Source of the DNA: Nitronereus sp964503895
GTDB lineage: Bacteria > Nitrospirota > Nitrospiria > Nitrospirales > UBA8639
NCBI GenBank assembly: GCA_964503895.1
Contig: CAZDCF010000041.1
Location: forward strand, 1 to 8,672
Direction of reading: 5' to 3'
DNA: 8,672 nt
Part shown: positions 1 to 6,455 of the stretch, in pieces
How the letters are laid out: every line of letters begins with the position of its first letter
Numbering within the stretch: position 1 is the first letter of the stretch
Notes under the pieces: generated by a model
Databases searched by the model: none
The model's input: only the letters and a program-made list of their open reading frames with translations
What the model was told of the DNA's origin: nothing
Translations under genes and position numbers: made by a program

Positions 1-180
1 CGAAGTGAAAAAATCCGCACCTATAATTATCCACAAAATCGTATCACTGACCATCGAATTAGTCTCAGTCTGCACAAGTTAGAAACTATTCTCGATGGGG
101 ATCTAGATGAACTCGTTCAAGCCTTAAAAACGGCAAGTGAAGTCAAGTCCTTTAAGGCCGATAGTGCGACAAAAACCTGA
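1..180 (+). CDS. prfA: Peptide chain release factor 1, C-terminal fragment (5' end outside window)
   Basis: This is the last 59 codons of a gene that begins before the window, read in frame from base 1 to the TGA at 178-180. The segment RTYNYPQNRITDHRI (about residues 6-20 of the fragment) is the conserved C-terminal signature of class I release factor RF1; RF2 has a different sequence at this place. It is followed by the usual LxLHKLxxILxGDLDELVQAL helix region. RF1 recognises UAA and UAG stop codons and triggers peptide release on the ribosome. The PxT recognition motif and the GGQ catalytic motif lie upstream and cannot be seen here. The next gene is prmC, whose product methylates the GGQ glutamine of RF1, a common pairing. 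The identification is firm; only completeness is unknown. Confidence 0.95.
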   Translation, partial: RSEKIRTYNYPQNRITDHRISLSLHKLETILDGDLDELVQALKTASEVKSFKADSATKT

Positions 181-184
181 TATT

Positions 185-1111
185 ATGATGTCTTCAAAAG
201 TCACTCTTGAATCGGAGCTTAATCTTTCATCTGTGGAATTCCGGGTCACCTATGCTTCGGGTTATCGGTGCGGTGTAGATTTACTGACTAAAGCGGGAGT
301 GGCAAATGCCAAGAGTGAAGCGTTCTGGCTGCTGGAATCGGTCTTGGGTATTACGAGATTAGACATTCATACGGAACCTGAGACAAGTATTAGGCCAACT
401 TTATGGGCTTATGCCCATGAAGTCTTCAAAAGACGCGCGAGGGGTGAGCCTCTTCAATACATCCTTGGAACGCAACTATTTCGTGGATTAGAGATAATCG
501 TGCAACCAGGTGTGTTAATCCCCCGTCCTGAAACCCAACTGATCATTGAAGAGGTGCATACTATTTTGGATCCTCGCGAAGAACTGAAAATGGCGGATAT
601 AGGAACAGGATCAGGCTGTCTTGCCGTGGCCTTGGCAACAGAGTTTCCTTATGCCAAGCTTTATGCAACTGATTGTTCGGTAACCGCAATTGACCTAGCT
701 ATAGTTAACGCTCATAAGAATTCAGTTCAAGATCGTATTCATTTTCTCTGTGGTGATCTTTTAGAACCGCTAAATGTCTTACCAGGAGTTAAAGGAGAGC
801 TTTCTGTCATTGTGGCGAACCCCCCATATATAGCTACTCGCCATCTTGATACCCTTCCCCGAGATGTTCGAGATTTTGAACCTCATCTGGCGCTTGATGG
901 AGGGAGTGATGGTCTAAGCTTTTACCGACGTCTGCTCAGCGAGGCGCAATCGTTTTTACAGCCTGGCGGGTATCTGGTATTGGAAATAGGCGATGGGCAA
1001 GCATATCGAATTTGTGAAAAAGCTGATGATCTGCAAGTTTGGACTCTTCGAAACATTCGACGAGATGATGCGAATATTGATCGCGTTATCACTCTGGAGC
1101 GGAAAGGGTAA
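185..1111 (+). CDS. prmC: Release factor glutamine methyltransferase PrmC (HemK)
   Basis: SAM-dependent N5-methylation of the glutamine in the GGQ motif of RF1/RF2, in the cytoplasm. Numbered from ATG 185 (308 aa), an N-terminal helical substrate-binding region is followed by IPRPET at about 112-117, the SAM-binding loop DIGTGSG at about 138-144, and the catalytic NPPY motif at about 212-215, which holds the target glutamine amide. The stop is TAA 1109-1111. The start is uncertain. The open frame reaches back to a GTG at 137, inside prfA. ATG 185 or ATG 188 lies just after the prfA stop but has no clear ribosome site. GTG 233 would give 292 aa, closer to the E. coli protein, with GGAG at 214-217 but poorly spaced. 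Function is well supported by motifs and by the prfA neighbour; the first 16-48 codons of the open frame are not. Confidence 0.92.
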   Translation: MMSSKVTLESELNLSSVEFRVTYASGYRCGVDLLTKAGVANAKSEAFWLLESVLGITRLDIHTEPETSIRPTLWAYAHEVFKRRARGEPLQYILGTQLFRGLEIIVQPGVLIPRPETQLIIEEVHTILDPREELKMADIGTGSGCLAVALATEFPYAKLYATDCSVTAIDLAIVNAHKNSVQDRIHFLCGDLLEPLNVLPGVKGELSVIVANPPYIATRHLDTLPRDVRDFEPHLALDGGSDGLSFYRRLLSEAQSFLQPGGYLVLEIGDGQAYRICEKADDLQVWTLRNIRRDDANIDRVITLERKG

Positions 1112-1126
1112 CCTTTCTCGAAATCA

Positions 1127-2386
1127 TTGACGCGAATCACCATCATAGGAAGGCAGCCATTATCAGGTCGTGTTGAGGCCGCCGGGGCTAAAAATGCGGC
1201 TTTGCCGATACTTGCGTCTACACTCCTCGGTGGTGGTGAATGTCATATTGCTAACCTTCCGCAGGTTCGAGATGTGGCCACTATGAATACACTCCTTAGC
1301 CTTTTAGGGGCTTCGGTAAAACAGGATGCCGATCAAATTTTGATTAATACCCATACCGTTCAATCACTCGAGGCACCCTATGATCTTGTGAAGACTATGC
1401 GGGCATCTGTCCTTGTGTTAGGCCCGTTGTTGGCTCGATTTGGTGAAGCGGTGGTGTCTCTTCCTGGTGGGTGTGCTATTGGCCCAAGACCAGTTAACCT
1501 TCATCTTGAGGGTTTAAAAAAAATGGGAGCGGTGATTGAGTTGAATCACGGGTATATTCGAGCTCGTGCTTCTAAGTTGAAGGGTCAACGAATTGATTTG
1601 GAAGCTCCGACAGTCACAGGAACCGAAAATCTCATGATGGCTGCATGTTTGGCAAAGGGAACGACAATTATTAATAATGCGGCCATGGAGCCGGAGATAG
1701 AAGATCTCGCAAATTTTCTCAACAAACGCGGAGCAAATATTATTGGGGCGGGTACAGGACGTATTGCGATCGAGGGTGTCTCTCATCTTCACGAAGTGGA
1801 ATATTCTGTTATGCCTGATCGTATAGAAGCTGGAACGTATTTAATAGCAGGCATGGTTACAAACGGTGATGTAGAAGTGAGTCGTTGTATTCCTGGACAT
1901 CTTGACTCTCTCATTTCCAAGCTTAGAGATTGTGGAGCGGATATCCGCAAAACAACGGACTCGATACGAGTCAAAGCTCCAGGAAAAATACAGTCTTTAG
2001 AAGTCAAAACTTTTCCGTACCCTGGTTTTCCCACAGACCTGCAAGCTCAAATCATGGCAATGGTGAGCGTGGCGGATGGTACAAGTATTATCACCGAAAA
2101 TGTGTTCGAAGGTCGGTTTCTTCATGTGCCCGAGTTGCAACGTATGGGAGCATCTATTACCGTGGATGGGCCACGGGCCGTGGTCAAAGGGGTTCCACAA
2201 TTAACAGGTGCGCAGGTTATGGCCTCAGACCTTCGAGCAAGTGCTTGTCTCATTTTAGCTGGTTTGGCTGCAGAGGGTGAAACTCAAATTAACAGGATTT
2301 ATCATCTTGAACGTGGTTATGAGCGTATCGAAGACAAATTACAGGGTCTTGGAGCTATCGTATACAGGGAGCCAGCCTTAGCATGA
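1127..2386 (+). CDS. murA: UDP-N-acetylglucosamine 1-carboxyvinyltransferase MurA
   Basis: Transfers enolpyruvate from PEP to UDP-GlcNAc, the first committed step of peptidoglycan synthesis, in the cytoplasm. The 419-residue length is normal for MurA. Visible family features are the N-terminal GAKNAALP segment with the Lys22-Asn23 pair, the active-site loop LPGGCAIGPRPV with the nucleophilic Cys116 (the fosfomycin target in the family), FPTDLQAQ with Asp304 (equivalent to the catalytic Asp305 of E. coli) and HLERGYERIEDKL with Arg396 near the C terminus. Cys at 116 rather than Asp predicts fosfomycin sensitivity (inference). The start must be TTG 1127: a stop in the same frame at 1109-1111 (that of prmC) leaves no other start codon before the conserved N terminus. 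The nearest purine-rich site, GGAAAGGG at 1101-1108, is rather far away. The stop overlaps the hisG start as ATGA. Confidence 0.97.
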   Translation: MTRITIIGRQPLSGRVEAAGAKNAALPILASTLLGGGECHIANLPQVRDVATMNTLLSLLGASVKQDADQILINTHTVQSLEAPYDLVKTMRASVLVLGPLLARFGEAVVSLPGGCAIGPRPVNLHLEGLKKMGAVIELNHGYIRARASKLKGQRIDLEAPTVTGTENLMMAACLAKGTTIINNAAMEPEIEDLANFLNKRGANIIGAGTGRIAIEGVSHLHEVEYSVMPDRIEAGTYLIAGMVTNGDVEVSRCIPGHLDSLISKLRDCGADIRKTTDSIRVKAPGKIQSLEVKTFPYPGFPTDLQAQIMAMVSVADGTSIITENVFEGRFLHVPELQRMGASITVDGPRAVVKGVPQLTGAQVMASDLRASACLILAGLAAEGETQINRIYHLERGYERIEDKLQGLGAIVYREPALA

Positions 2387-3033
2387 GAGAAACCGTTATT
2401 GTCGCTCTGTCAAAAGGAAAGTTGCTTGATCCAACAATTAAACTGTTTAAACAAGCGGGATATGCTTGTCCTGATTTGTCCTCTGATCCGCGCCGGCTTG
2501 TATTCGAAGTTACACAATCTGGATTAACGTTTCTTATCGTACGTCCAACAGATGTGCCAACGTACGTCGAATATGGCGCTGCGGACATTGGAATTGCCGG
2601 AAAGGATTTGCTCCTAGAAATGCAAAGTGATGTGCACGAGCCATTAGATTTGCGCATTGGTGGGTGTCGAATTGCCGTCGCTGGTTTGCAAGGCTGTGAT
2701 GGGCGGACGAGATTATCCTCGAAGTTGCGTGTGGCAACAAAATATCCCAACATCACTGAAAGATATTTCAATCAACAGGGTATCCCAGTAGAAATTATTA
2801 AATTGTATGGATCTATGGAACTGGCTCCCGTTGTGGGCTTAGCTGATTGCATCGTGGATTTGGTGTCCAGTGGGAAAACGTTAAAGGCAAATAAATTAAA
2901 AGAAACTGAAGCTATTGCGTGGTCAACGGCCAGACTCATTGTGAATCGTGCAAGTCTCAAAATGAAACATCAAGCCATATCCGAAATGATTAAGCGGTTG
3001 AAGAAAGTCAGGCCTAAGACTGCAGAATTGTAA
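2383..3033 (+). CDS. hisG: ATP phosphoribosyltransferase, short form (catalytic subunit HisG-S)
   Basis: Condenses ATP with PRPP to phosphoribosyl-ATP, the first and usually feedback-regulated step of histidine synthesis. The 216-residue protein shows the N-terminal ALSKGKLLDPTIKLFKQAGY segment, RPTDVPTYVEYGAADIGIAG at 54-73, and the PRPP-binding loop DLVSSGKTLKAN at about 159-170, followed by the EAIAWSTARLIVNR segment. It ends shortly afterwards, without the extra ~80-residue ACT-like domain of long-form HisG (about 290-300 aa in E. coli). Short HisG enzymes are known to need the histidyl-tRNA-synthetase-like HisZ for activity and histidine feedback; no hisZ is present here. The ATG overlaps the murA stop by 4 bases, which suggests translational coupling. 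GGGAG at 2367-2371 is a plausible, slightly distant ribosome site. Confidence 0.96.
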   Translation: MRETVIVALSKGKLLDPTIKLFKQAGYACPDLSSDPRRLVFEVTQSGLTFLIVRPTDVPTYVEYGAADIGIAGKDLLLEMQSDVHEPLDLRIGGCRIAVAGLQGCDGRTRLSSKLRVATKYPNITERYFNQQGIPVEIIKLYGSMELAPVVGLADCIVDLVSSGKTLKANKLKETEAIAWSTARLIVNRASLKMKHQAISEMIKRLKKVRPKTAEL

Positions 3034-3037
3034 GGTG
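3032..3037 (+). promoter_or_regulatory. Ribosome binding site deciding the hisD start
   Basis: AAGGTG, followed by ACC and then ATG 3041, matches the anti-Shine-Dalgarno complement AGGTGA and overlaps the hisG stop codon. It favours ATG 3041 over the in-frame GTG at 3035, which lies within the site itself. Confidence 0.6.
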
Positions 3038-3040
3038 ACC

Positions 3041-4324
3041 ATGAAAATTATTTCACATAAACATCGGAACTTTAATAAAATTTTCGACCAAGTTTGTCGA
3101 CGCGGGTCACAACAAAATTCGAAAATAGAAGCCCATGTTAAACAAATTCTTCATGCAGTTGAGCGAAACGGAGATGCGGCCGTTTGCCGATACGCGAAAC
3201 AGTTTGACGGTCTTCGTCTGCAACCCAAGGAATTTCGAGTCAAAAAAGACGAAATTAAAAATGCCTATCAATACATTAGCAAACAAGAGCTCGACGCTCT
3301 TCGCATGGCTGCAAAACGAATCCGTGTTTTTCATGAACGCCAGCGATTGAAGACATGGGTGCATGTGGAGAAAGGCGTGAAGCTTGGCCAACTGATCACA
3401 CCCTTAGATGCGGTAGGAGTCTATGTGCCAGGAGGCAAAGCACTCTATCCCTCGACCGTGTTGATGAATGTGATTCCCGCAAAAGTGGCAGGCGTTGGCC
3501 GGGTGATCATGTGTACTCCAACTTCTAACGGGCAGATTCATCCATATTTGCTTGTGGCTGCGGATCTGTCCGGTGTTGATGAAATTTACCGTATCGGGGG
3601 AGTACAGGCTGTAGGGGCTATGGCATATGGGACCAAACATATTTCCAAAACTGACAAGATCGTGGGTCCTGGCAATATGTATGTGGCCGCGGCAAAACGA
3701 ATAGTATATGGGGTCGTTGATATTGATATGATTGCAGGGCCAAGCGAGTTATTGGTGATTGCGGATGACACTGCAAACCCAAAGCATTGTGCTGCAGATT
3801 TGTTATGTGAAGCTGAGCATGATGAAGAAGCGCGCGTATATCTTGTGACTCCATCTGTTCAATTGGCTAAGTCTGTGGTTAAGGAAGTTAGCAAACAATT
3901 AAAGAAATTGAGTCGCAAGCGGATTGCCATGCATTCTGTAGGTCAGTACGCTACGGCATTTGTAACATCAACCATGGATCAGGCTTTTGATGTGGCGAAT
4001 GCAATTGCTGCAGAACATCTCGAGTTGTTGGTGACTCGTCCGTATGATGCCTTAAAAAAAGTACGGCATGCAGGAGCGGTTTTTGTGGGTAGATATACCC
4101 CACCGGCTGTGGCAGATTATGTGGCAGGTCCCAATCATGTACTTCCAACAGGGGGTTCTGCCAGATTTTTTTCCGCCTTGTCGTTGGATGATTATGTAAA
4201 GAAGACTAACATCATTGCGTTTACTAAAGAGCAACTCAAGGCTGTTCAGCCATACGTGACCTGCTTAGCGGGGATGGAAGGGCTACAAGCCCATGCGCGT
4301 TCCATAGAAAGTCGGAGCTTATAA
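3041..4324 (+). CDS. hisD: Histidinol dehydrogenase
   Basis: Zinc-dependent, NAD-linked enzyme that oxidises L-histidinol through histidinal to L-histidine, the last two steps of the pathway. From ATG 3041 it is 427 aa, a normal length. Visible motifs are GVYVPGGKALYPSTVLMN, GPGNMYVAAAKR followed by DMIAGPSELLVIAD, the catalytic Glu325-His326 in AAEHLEL, DYVAGPNHVLPTGG with Asp359, and His418 in MEGLQAHARSIE. Asp359, His418 and His260 line up with the zinc ligands Asp360, His419 and His262 of E. coli HisD. The fourth ligand, Gln259 in E. coli, is Glu257 here: LLCEAEHD instead of the usual LLSQAEH-type sequence. The protein is otherwise intact, so I expect it to be active. The gene follows hisG by 7 bases, and its stop is 2 bases before hisB. 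Confidence 0.96.
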   Translation: MKIISHKHRNFNKIFDQVCRRGSQQNSKIEAHVKQILHAVERNGDAAVCRYAKQFDGLRLQPKEFRVKKDEIKNAYQYISKQELDALRMAAKRIRVFHERQRLKTWVHVEKGVKLGQLITPLDAVGVYVPGGKALYPSTVLMNVIPAKVAGVGRVIMCTPTSNGQIHPYLLVAADLSGVDEIYRIGGVQAVGAMAYGTKHISKTDKIVGPGNMYVAAAKRIVYGVVDIDMIAGPSELLVIADDTANPKHCAADLLCEAEHDEEARVYLVTPSVQLAKSVVKEVSKQLKKLSRKRIAMHSVGQYATAFVTSTMDQAFDVANAIAAEHLELLVTRPYDALKKVRHAGAVFVGRYTPPAVADYVAGPNHVLPTGGSARFFSALSLDDYVKKTNIIAFTKEQLKAVQPYVTCLAGMEGLQAHARSIESRSL

Positions 4325-4326
4325 CT

Positions 4327-4923
4327 ATGTCTAAAAAATCTCGTTATGCCAAAATCGAACGAAAAACTTCAGAAACATTTGTTCGGGCAGAGTTGGTTTT
4401 GGATGGGGCAGGATCGGGGAATATCAACACCACCATTCCTTTTGTCGATCACATGTTGGATCTCCTAGCCAAGCACGGTCTATTTGACCTGACGGTCGAG
4501 GCCAAAGGAGACACAGAAATTGATCACCATCATACCGTTGAGGATATTGGCATGGTTCTGGGCATGGCACTCAAGGAAGCATTGGGCGAGAAGACCAAAA
4601 TCCGTCGTTTTGGCTGGGCAACGGTTCCTCTTGATGAGACCTTGGCAGAAGTCGTTGTTGATCTGAGTGGTCGGCCGTTTCTTGTTTATAATGTGGGGAT
4701 TCCTCATCGTCAGGTGAAGGATTTTGACCTCGGGCTATTTGAAGATTTTTTCCAAGCCTTGGTCAACCAAGGGGCATTAAATCTTCACATCAACCTGAAA
4801 TATGGGAGAAATCCCCATCATATCATTGAGGCAGTGTTTAAGGCCTTTGCCAAAGCCCTAGACCAAGCAACATTGATTGATGAACGGGTAGCGGGCGTGC
4901 TGTCTACTAAGGGCTCCTTATAG
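4327..4923 (+). CDS. hisB: Imidazoleglycerol-phosphate dehydratase (monofunctional)
   Basis: Dehydrates imidazole-glycerol phosphate to imidazole-acetol phosphate, the sixth step of the pathway, using a di-manganese centre in a large oligomer. The 198 residues correspond to the dehydratase alone; there is no N-terminal HAD phosphatase domain like that of E. coli HisB. Visible motifs are IPFVDHML at 37-44, the metal-binding DHHHTVED at 66-73, VVVDLSGRPFLV at 109-120, NPHHIIEAVFKA with His164-His165 and Glu168, and the C-terminal GVLSTKGSL. The two histidine-rich motifs belong to the duplicated half-domains typical of the family. GGAG at 4314-4317 gives a well-spaced ribosome site before ATG 4327. 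Because this protein has no phosphatase domain, a separate histidinol-phosphatase gene is required elsewhere. Confidence 0.97.
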   Translation: MSKKSRYAKIERKTSETFVRAELVLDGAGSGNINTTIPFVDHMLDLLAKHGLFDLTVEAKGDTEIDHHHTVEDIGMVLGMALKEALGEKTKIRRFGWATVPLDETLAEVVVDLSGRPFLVYNVGIPHRQVKDFDLGLFEDFFQALVNQGALNLHINLKYGRNPHHIIEAVFKAFAKALDQATLIDERVAGVLSTKGSL

Positions 4924-5055
4924 AAGAAGGTGGATCGTATCTCCTATCTTGTGTCTTGGGAAAAAACGAGTACCCCCGAAGAATATTAGGTTAGGTTTCT
5001 GACGAATCTATTTGTTAACGAGGTACCAAGAAAAGGGTGCGTTTTACGAATTATT
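4924..5055. other. Intergenic gap between hisB and hisH
   Basis: This 132-base stretch is the only sizeable noncoding space in the window. I see no strong promoter: a weak pair TTGGGA (4956-4961) and AAGAAT (4979-4984) with 17-base spacing is no better than chance. An imperfect hairpin (4954-4960 with 4975-4982, one bulged base, 14-base loop) has no T-run after it. The hisH start at 5056 has no good ribosome site directly upstream; AAAGGG at 5032-5037 is too distant. No His-rich leader peptide is visible. Confidence 0.5.
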
Positions 5056-5676
5056 ATGATTGCTATTGTAGATTACGAAATGGGAAACCTTAGAAGTGTC
5101 CAAAAGGGTTTTGAAACCGTTGGATGCCATGCTGTGGTCACGCGTGACCCTGCCATCATTGACCGTGCCTCTCATGTGGTTCTACCGGGGGTTGGTGCGT
5201 TTGGGGATTGTGTGAAAAATTTGAATCGGTTCGATCTAGTTGGGCCTCTTCGTCAATCAATTGCAAAGGGAAAGCCGTTTTTGGGTATTTGTTTAGGCCT
5301 TCAAGTTCTGTTTACTGAGAGTGAGGAATTCGGGGCACATCAAGGATTAGATATCTTTAGGGGCAAGGTTAAACGGTTTTCCTTTTCAGATCATCAGAAG
5401 AAAGAGCTAAAAATTCCACACATGGGATGGAATAGCATTAACGTTGCCCATCACAGTCCGATGTTGAATGATATTGCTACAGAGGCATACGTTTACTTTG
5501 TACATTCCTATTATGTTGAACCGGTTGAGACAAAAATTATCTGTACGGAAACAACCTATGGAGTTCCGTTTGTTTCGAGCGTTGCTTATGAAAATGTTTT
5601 TGCCTGCCAATTTCATCCTGAAAAAAGTCAGCGCATAGGCCTTCAACTTCTTCGCAACTTTGGAGCTCTGAATTGA
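5056..5676 (+). CDS. hisH: Imidazole glycerol phosphate synthase, glutamine amidotransferase subunit
   Basis: Hydrolyses glutamine and channels ammonia to HisF for formation of imidazole-glycerol phosphate and AICAR. The 206-residue protein is a class I (triad) amidotransferase: it begins with the canonical IAIVDYEMGNLRSV, carries the oxyanion region LPGVGAFGDC, the nucleophile elbow GICLGLQ with Cys79, the PHMGWN motif at 121-126, YFVHSYYVEP at 147-156, and CQFHPEKS with His187 and Glu189 of the triad. ATG 5056 is fixed by the conserved N terminus although no strong ribosome site precedes it. Its partner hisF lies two genes downstream. The stop TGA overlaps the TTG start of the next gene by 4 bases (TTGA). 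Confidence 0.97.
   Translation: MIAIVDYEMGNLRSVQKGFETVGCHAVVTRDPAIIDRASHVVLPGVGAFGDCVKNLNRFDLVGPLRQSIAKGKPFLGICLGLQVLFTESEEFGAHQGLDIFRGKVKRFSFSDHQKKELKIPHMGWNSINVAHHSPMLNDIATEAYVYFVHSYYVEPVETKIICTETTYGVPFVSSVAYENVFACQFHPEKSQRIGLQLLRNFGALN
5662..5665 (+). promoter_or_regulatory. Ribosome binding site for the lipoprotein gene TTG start
   Basis: GGAG lies 7 bases before TTG 5673, near-ideal spacing. This supports the TTG that overlaps the hisH stop over the later in-frame ATG at 5718, which has no comparable site. Confidence 0.55.
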
Positions 5677-6452
5677 TCAGTCTGAAATCATCAGGAATTT
5701 GTTGTGGGCAATGGAAAATGTTTGCTTTGCTGTTCCAGGGGTGGTGCGTTTTGACTTTAGGGCTAATCGGGTGTGCTCCTAATACGGTGGCTGTCAAAAC
5801 TCATCCAACTTTTTCGCCACGATTAATTAAAACCGTGGGCGTGATTCCTTTCACGGCTGTTTTGGGTTCCCCGGGGGTGTATCGATCTTTTGGAGAACTT
5901 TCTCCTCCTGATGTGGGGTCATCTAGAATTCGGCAATTGTTCGAAGGCATGACGGGGCCTATTCCGCATCGGCCCCATGCGACGAAGGAGTCGGTTCCCT
6001 CGTGGGCAAAAGAAAAAATTACTGACATGGTATATGTCAATCTGAGACTTCGTCCAGGTCTAAAAACCATTTCTCCAAACGAGATCACGAAAGTGTTAAG
6101 CAAAAAAAATCTCAAGCTCTCGAAAAGCCAAAACCAAAACCAATGGTTGGCTCAGGAACTAGGTAAAGAGTTATCTCTCGATGCGGTTATTGTTGGACGG
6201 GTACGAGTTTTTCGTGAGCGGGCTGGTCAAAAATTTGCGGCCATTCCCGCTGCAGTCGGGTTTGATGTTCAGGTGATTAATGCTCAAGATGGTACTTCGG
6301 TTTGGGCAGGAGATTTTTTTGAAGAACAAAAGCCCTTTACGCAAGATTTCAAAGGAATGCTTGAGCGAGGTGGGCAATGGGTTACTGCGGAGGAATTGGC
6401 ACGGTCGGGAGTTAAGCGAGTGATGCAACGTTTGCCTATAGGAAAACGTTAA
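5673..6452 (+). CDS. Putative outer-membrane lipoprotein of unknown function, inside the his cluster
   Basis: The 259-residue protein starts at TTG 5673. It has a lysine-containing N-terminal region, a hydrophobic stretch at about 16-33, and a lipobox LIGC with Cys34, so it looks like a type II (lipoprotein) signal. Ala at +2 would permit export to the outer membrane under E. coli Lol rules (inference). The mature part begins with a likely beta strand (TVGVIPF at 54-60). It then has DAVIVGRVRVFRERAG at 170-185, PAAVGFDVQVINAQDGTSVW at 192-211 with FFEEQ shortly after, and GGQWVTAEELARSGV at 233-247. This layout resembles TolB-N/LpoB/CsgG-like periplasmic lipoproteins, a weak analogy from pattern alone. 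I cannot assign a function, and no histidine-pathway activity is suggested. It overlaps hisH by 4 bases and ends 3 bases before hisA, so it is probably co-translated with them. If ATG 5718 were the start, the signal peptide would lack positive charges. Confidence 0.85.
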   Translation: MISLKSSGICCGQWKMFALLFQGWCVLTLGLIGCAPNTVAVKTHPTFSPRLIKTVGVIPFTAVLGSPGVYRSFGELSPPDVGSSRIRQLFEGMTGPIPHRPHATKESVPSWAKEKITDMVYVNLRLRPGLKTISPNEITKVLSKKNLKLSKSQNQNQWLAQELGKELSLDAVIVGRVRVFRERAGQKFAAIPAAVGFDVQVINAQDGTSVWAGDFFEEQKPFTQDFKGMLERGGQWVTAEELARSGVKRVMQRLPIGKR

Positions 6453-6455
6453 GAA

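Noticed and set aside
1930..2280. 116-codon plus-strand frame inside murA
   Set aside because: It is an alternative-frame shadow of murA, whose own frame is fully conserved there; the translation shows no recognisable family.
2355..2771. Minus-strand frame of 138 codons opposite murA and hisG
   Set aside because: This is the longest antisense frame, but it crosses two well-supported genes and its composition looks like a reverse-complement shadow.
3035..3040. GTG 3035 as the hisD start
   Set aside because: It lies within the likely ribosome site for ATG 3041 and adds only two residues.
4954..4982. Imperfect hairpin as a terminator
   Set aside because: The stem is seven pairs with a bulge and a 14-base loop, and there is no T-run after it.
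4956..4984. Possible promoter TTGGGA / AAGAAT with 17-base spacing
   Set aside because: Both boxes are poor matches to the sigma-70 consensus; a pair of this quality is common by chance.
4930..4989. 19-codon reading frame starting at GTG in the hisB-hisH gap, preceded by AGAAGAAG
   Set aside because: It has no histidine codons, so it is not a his leader peptide. The purine run abuts the start without proper spacing, and a frame this short is expected by chance.
4985..4996. Short tandem TTAGG repeat in the hisB-hisH gap
   Set aside because: Only two copies of five bases are present, which is expected by chance.
5537..5797. Minus-strand frame of 86 codons across the hisH-lipoprotein junction
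   Set aside because: It is antisense to two real coding frames, has no recognisable motif, and is no longer than other shadows in the window.
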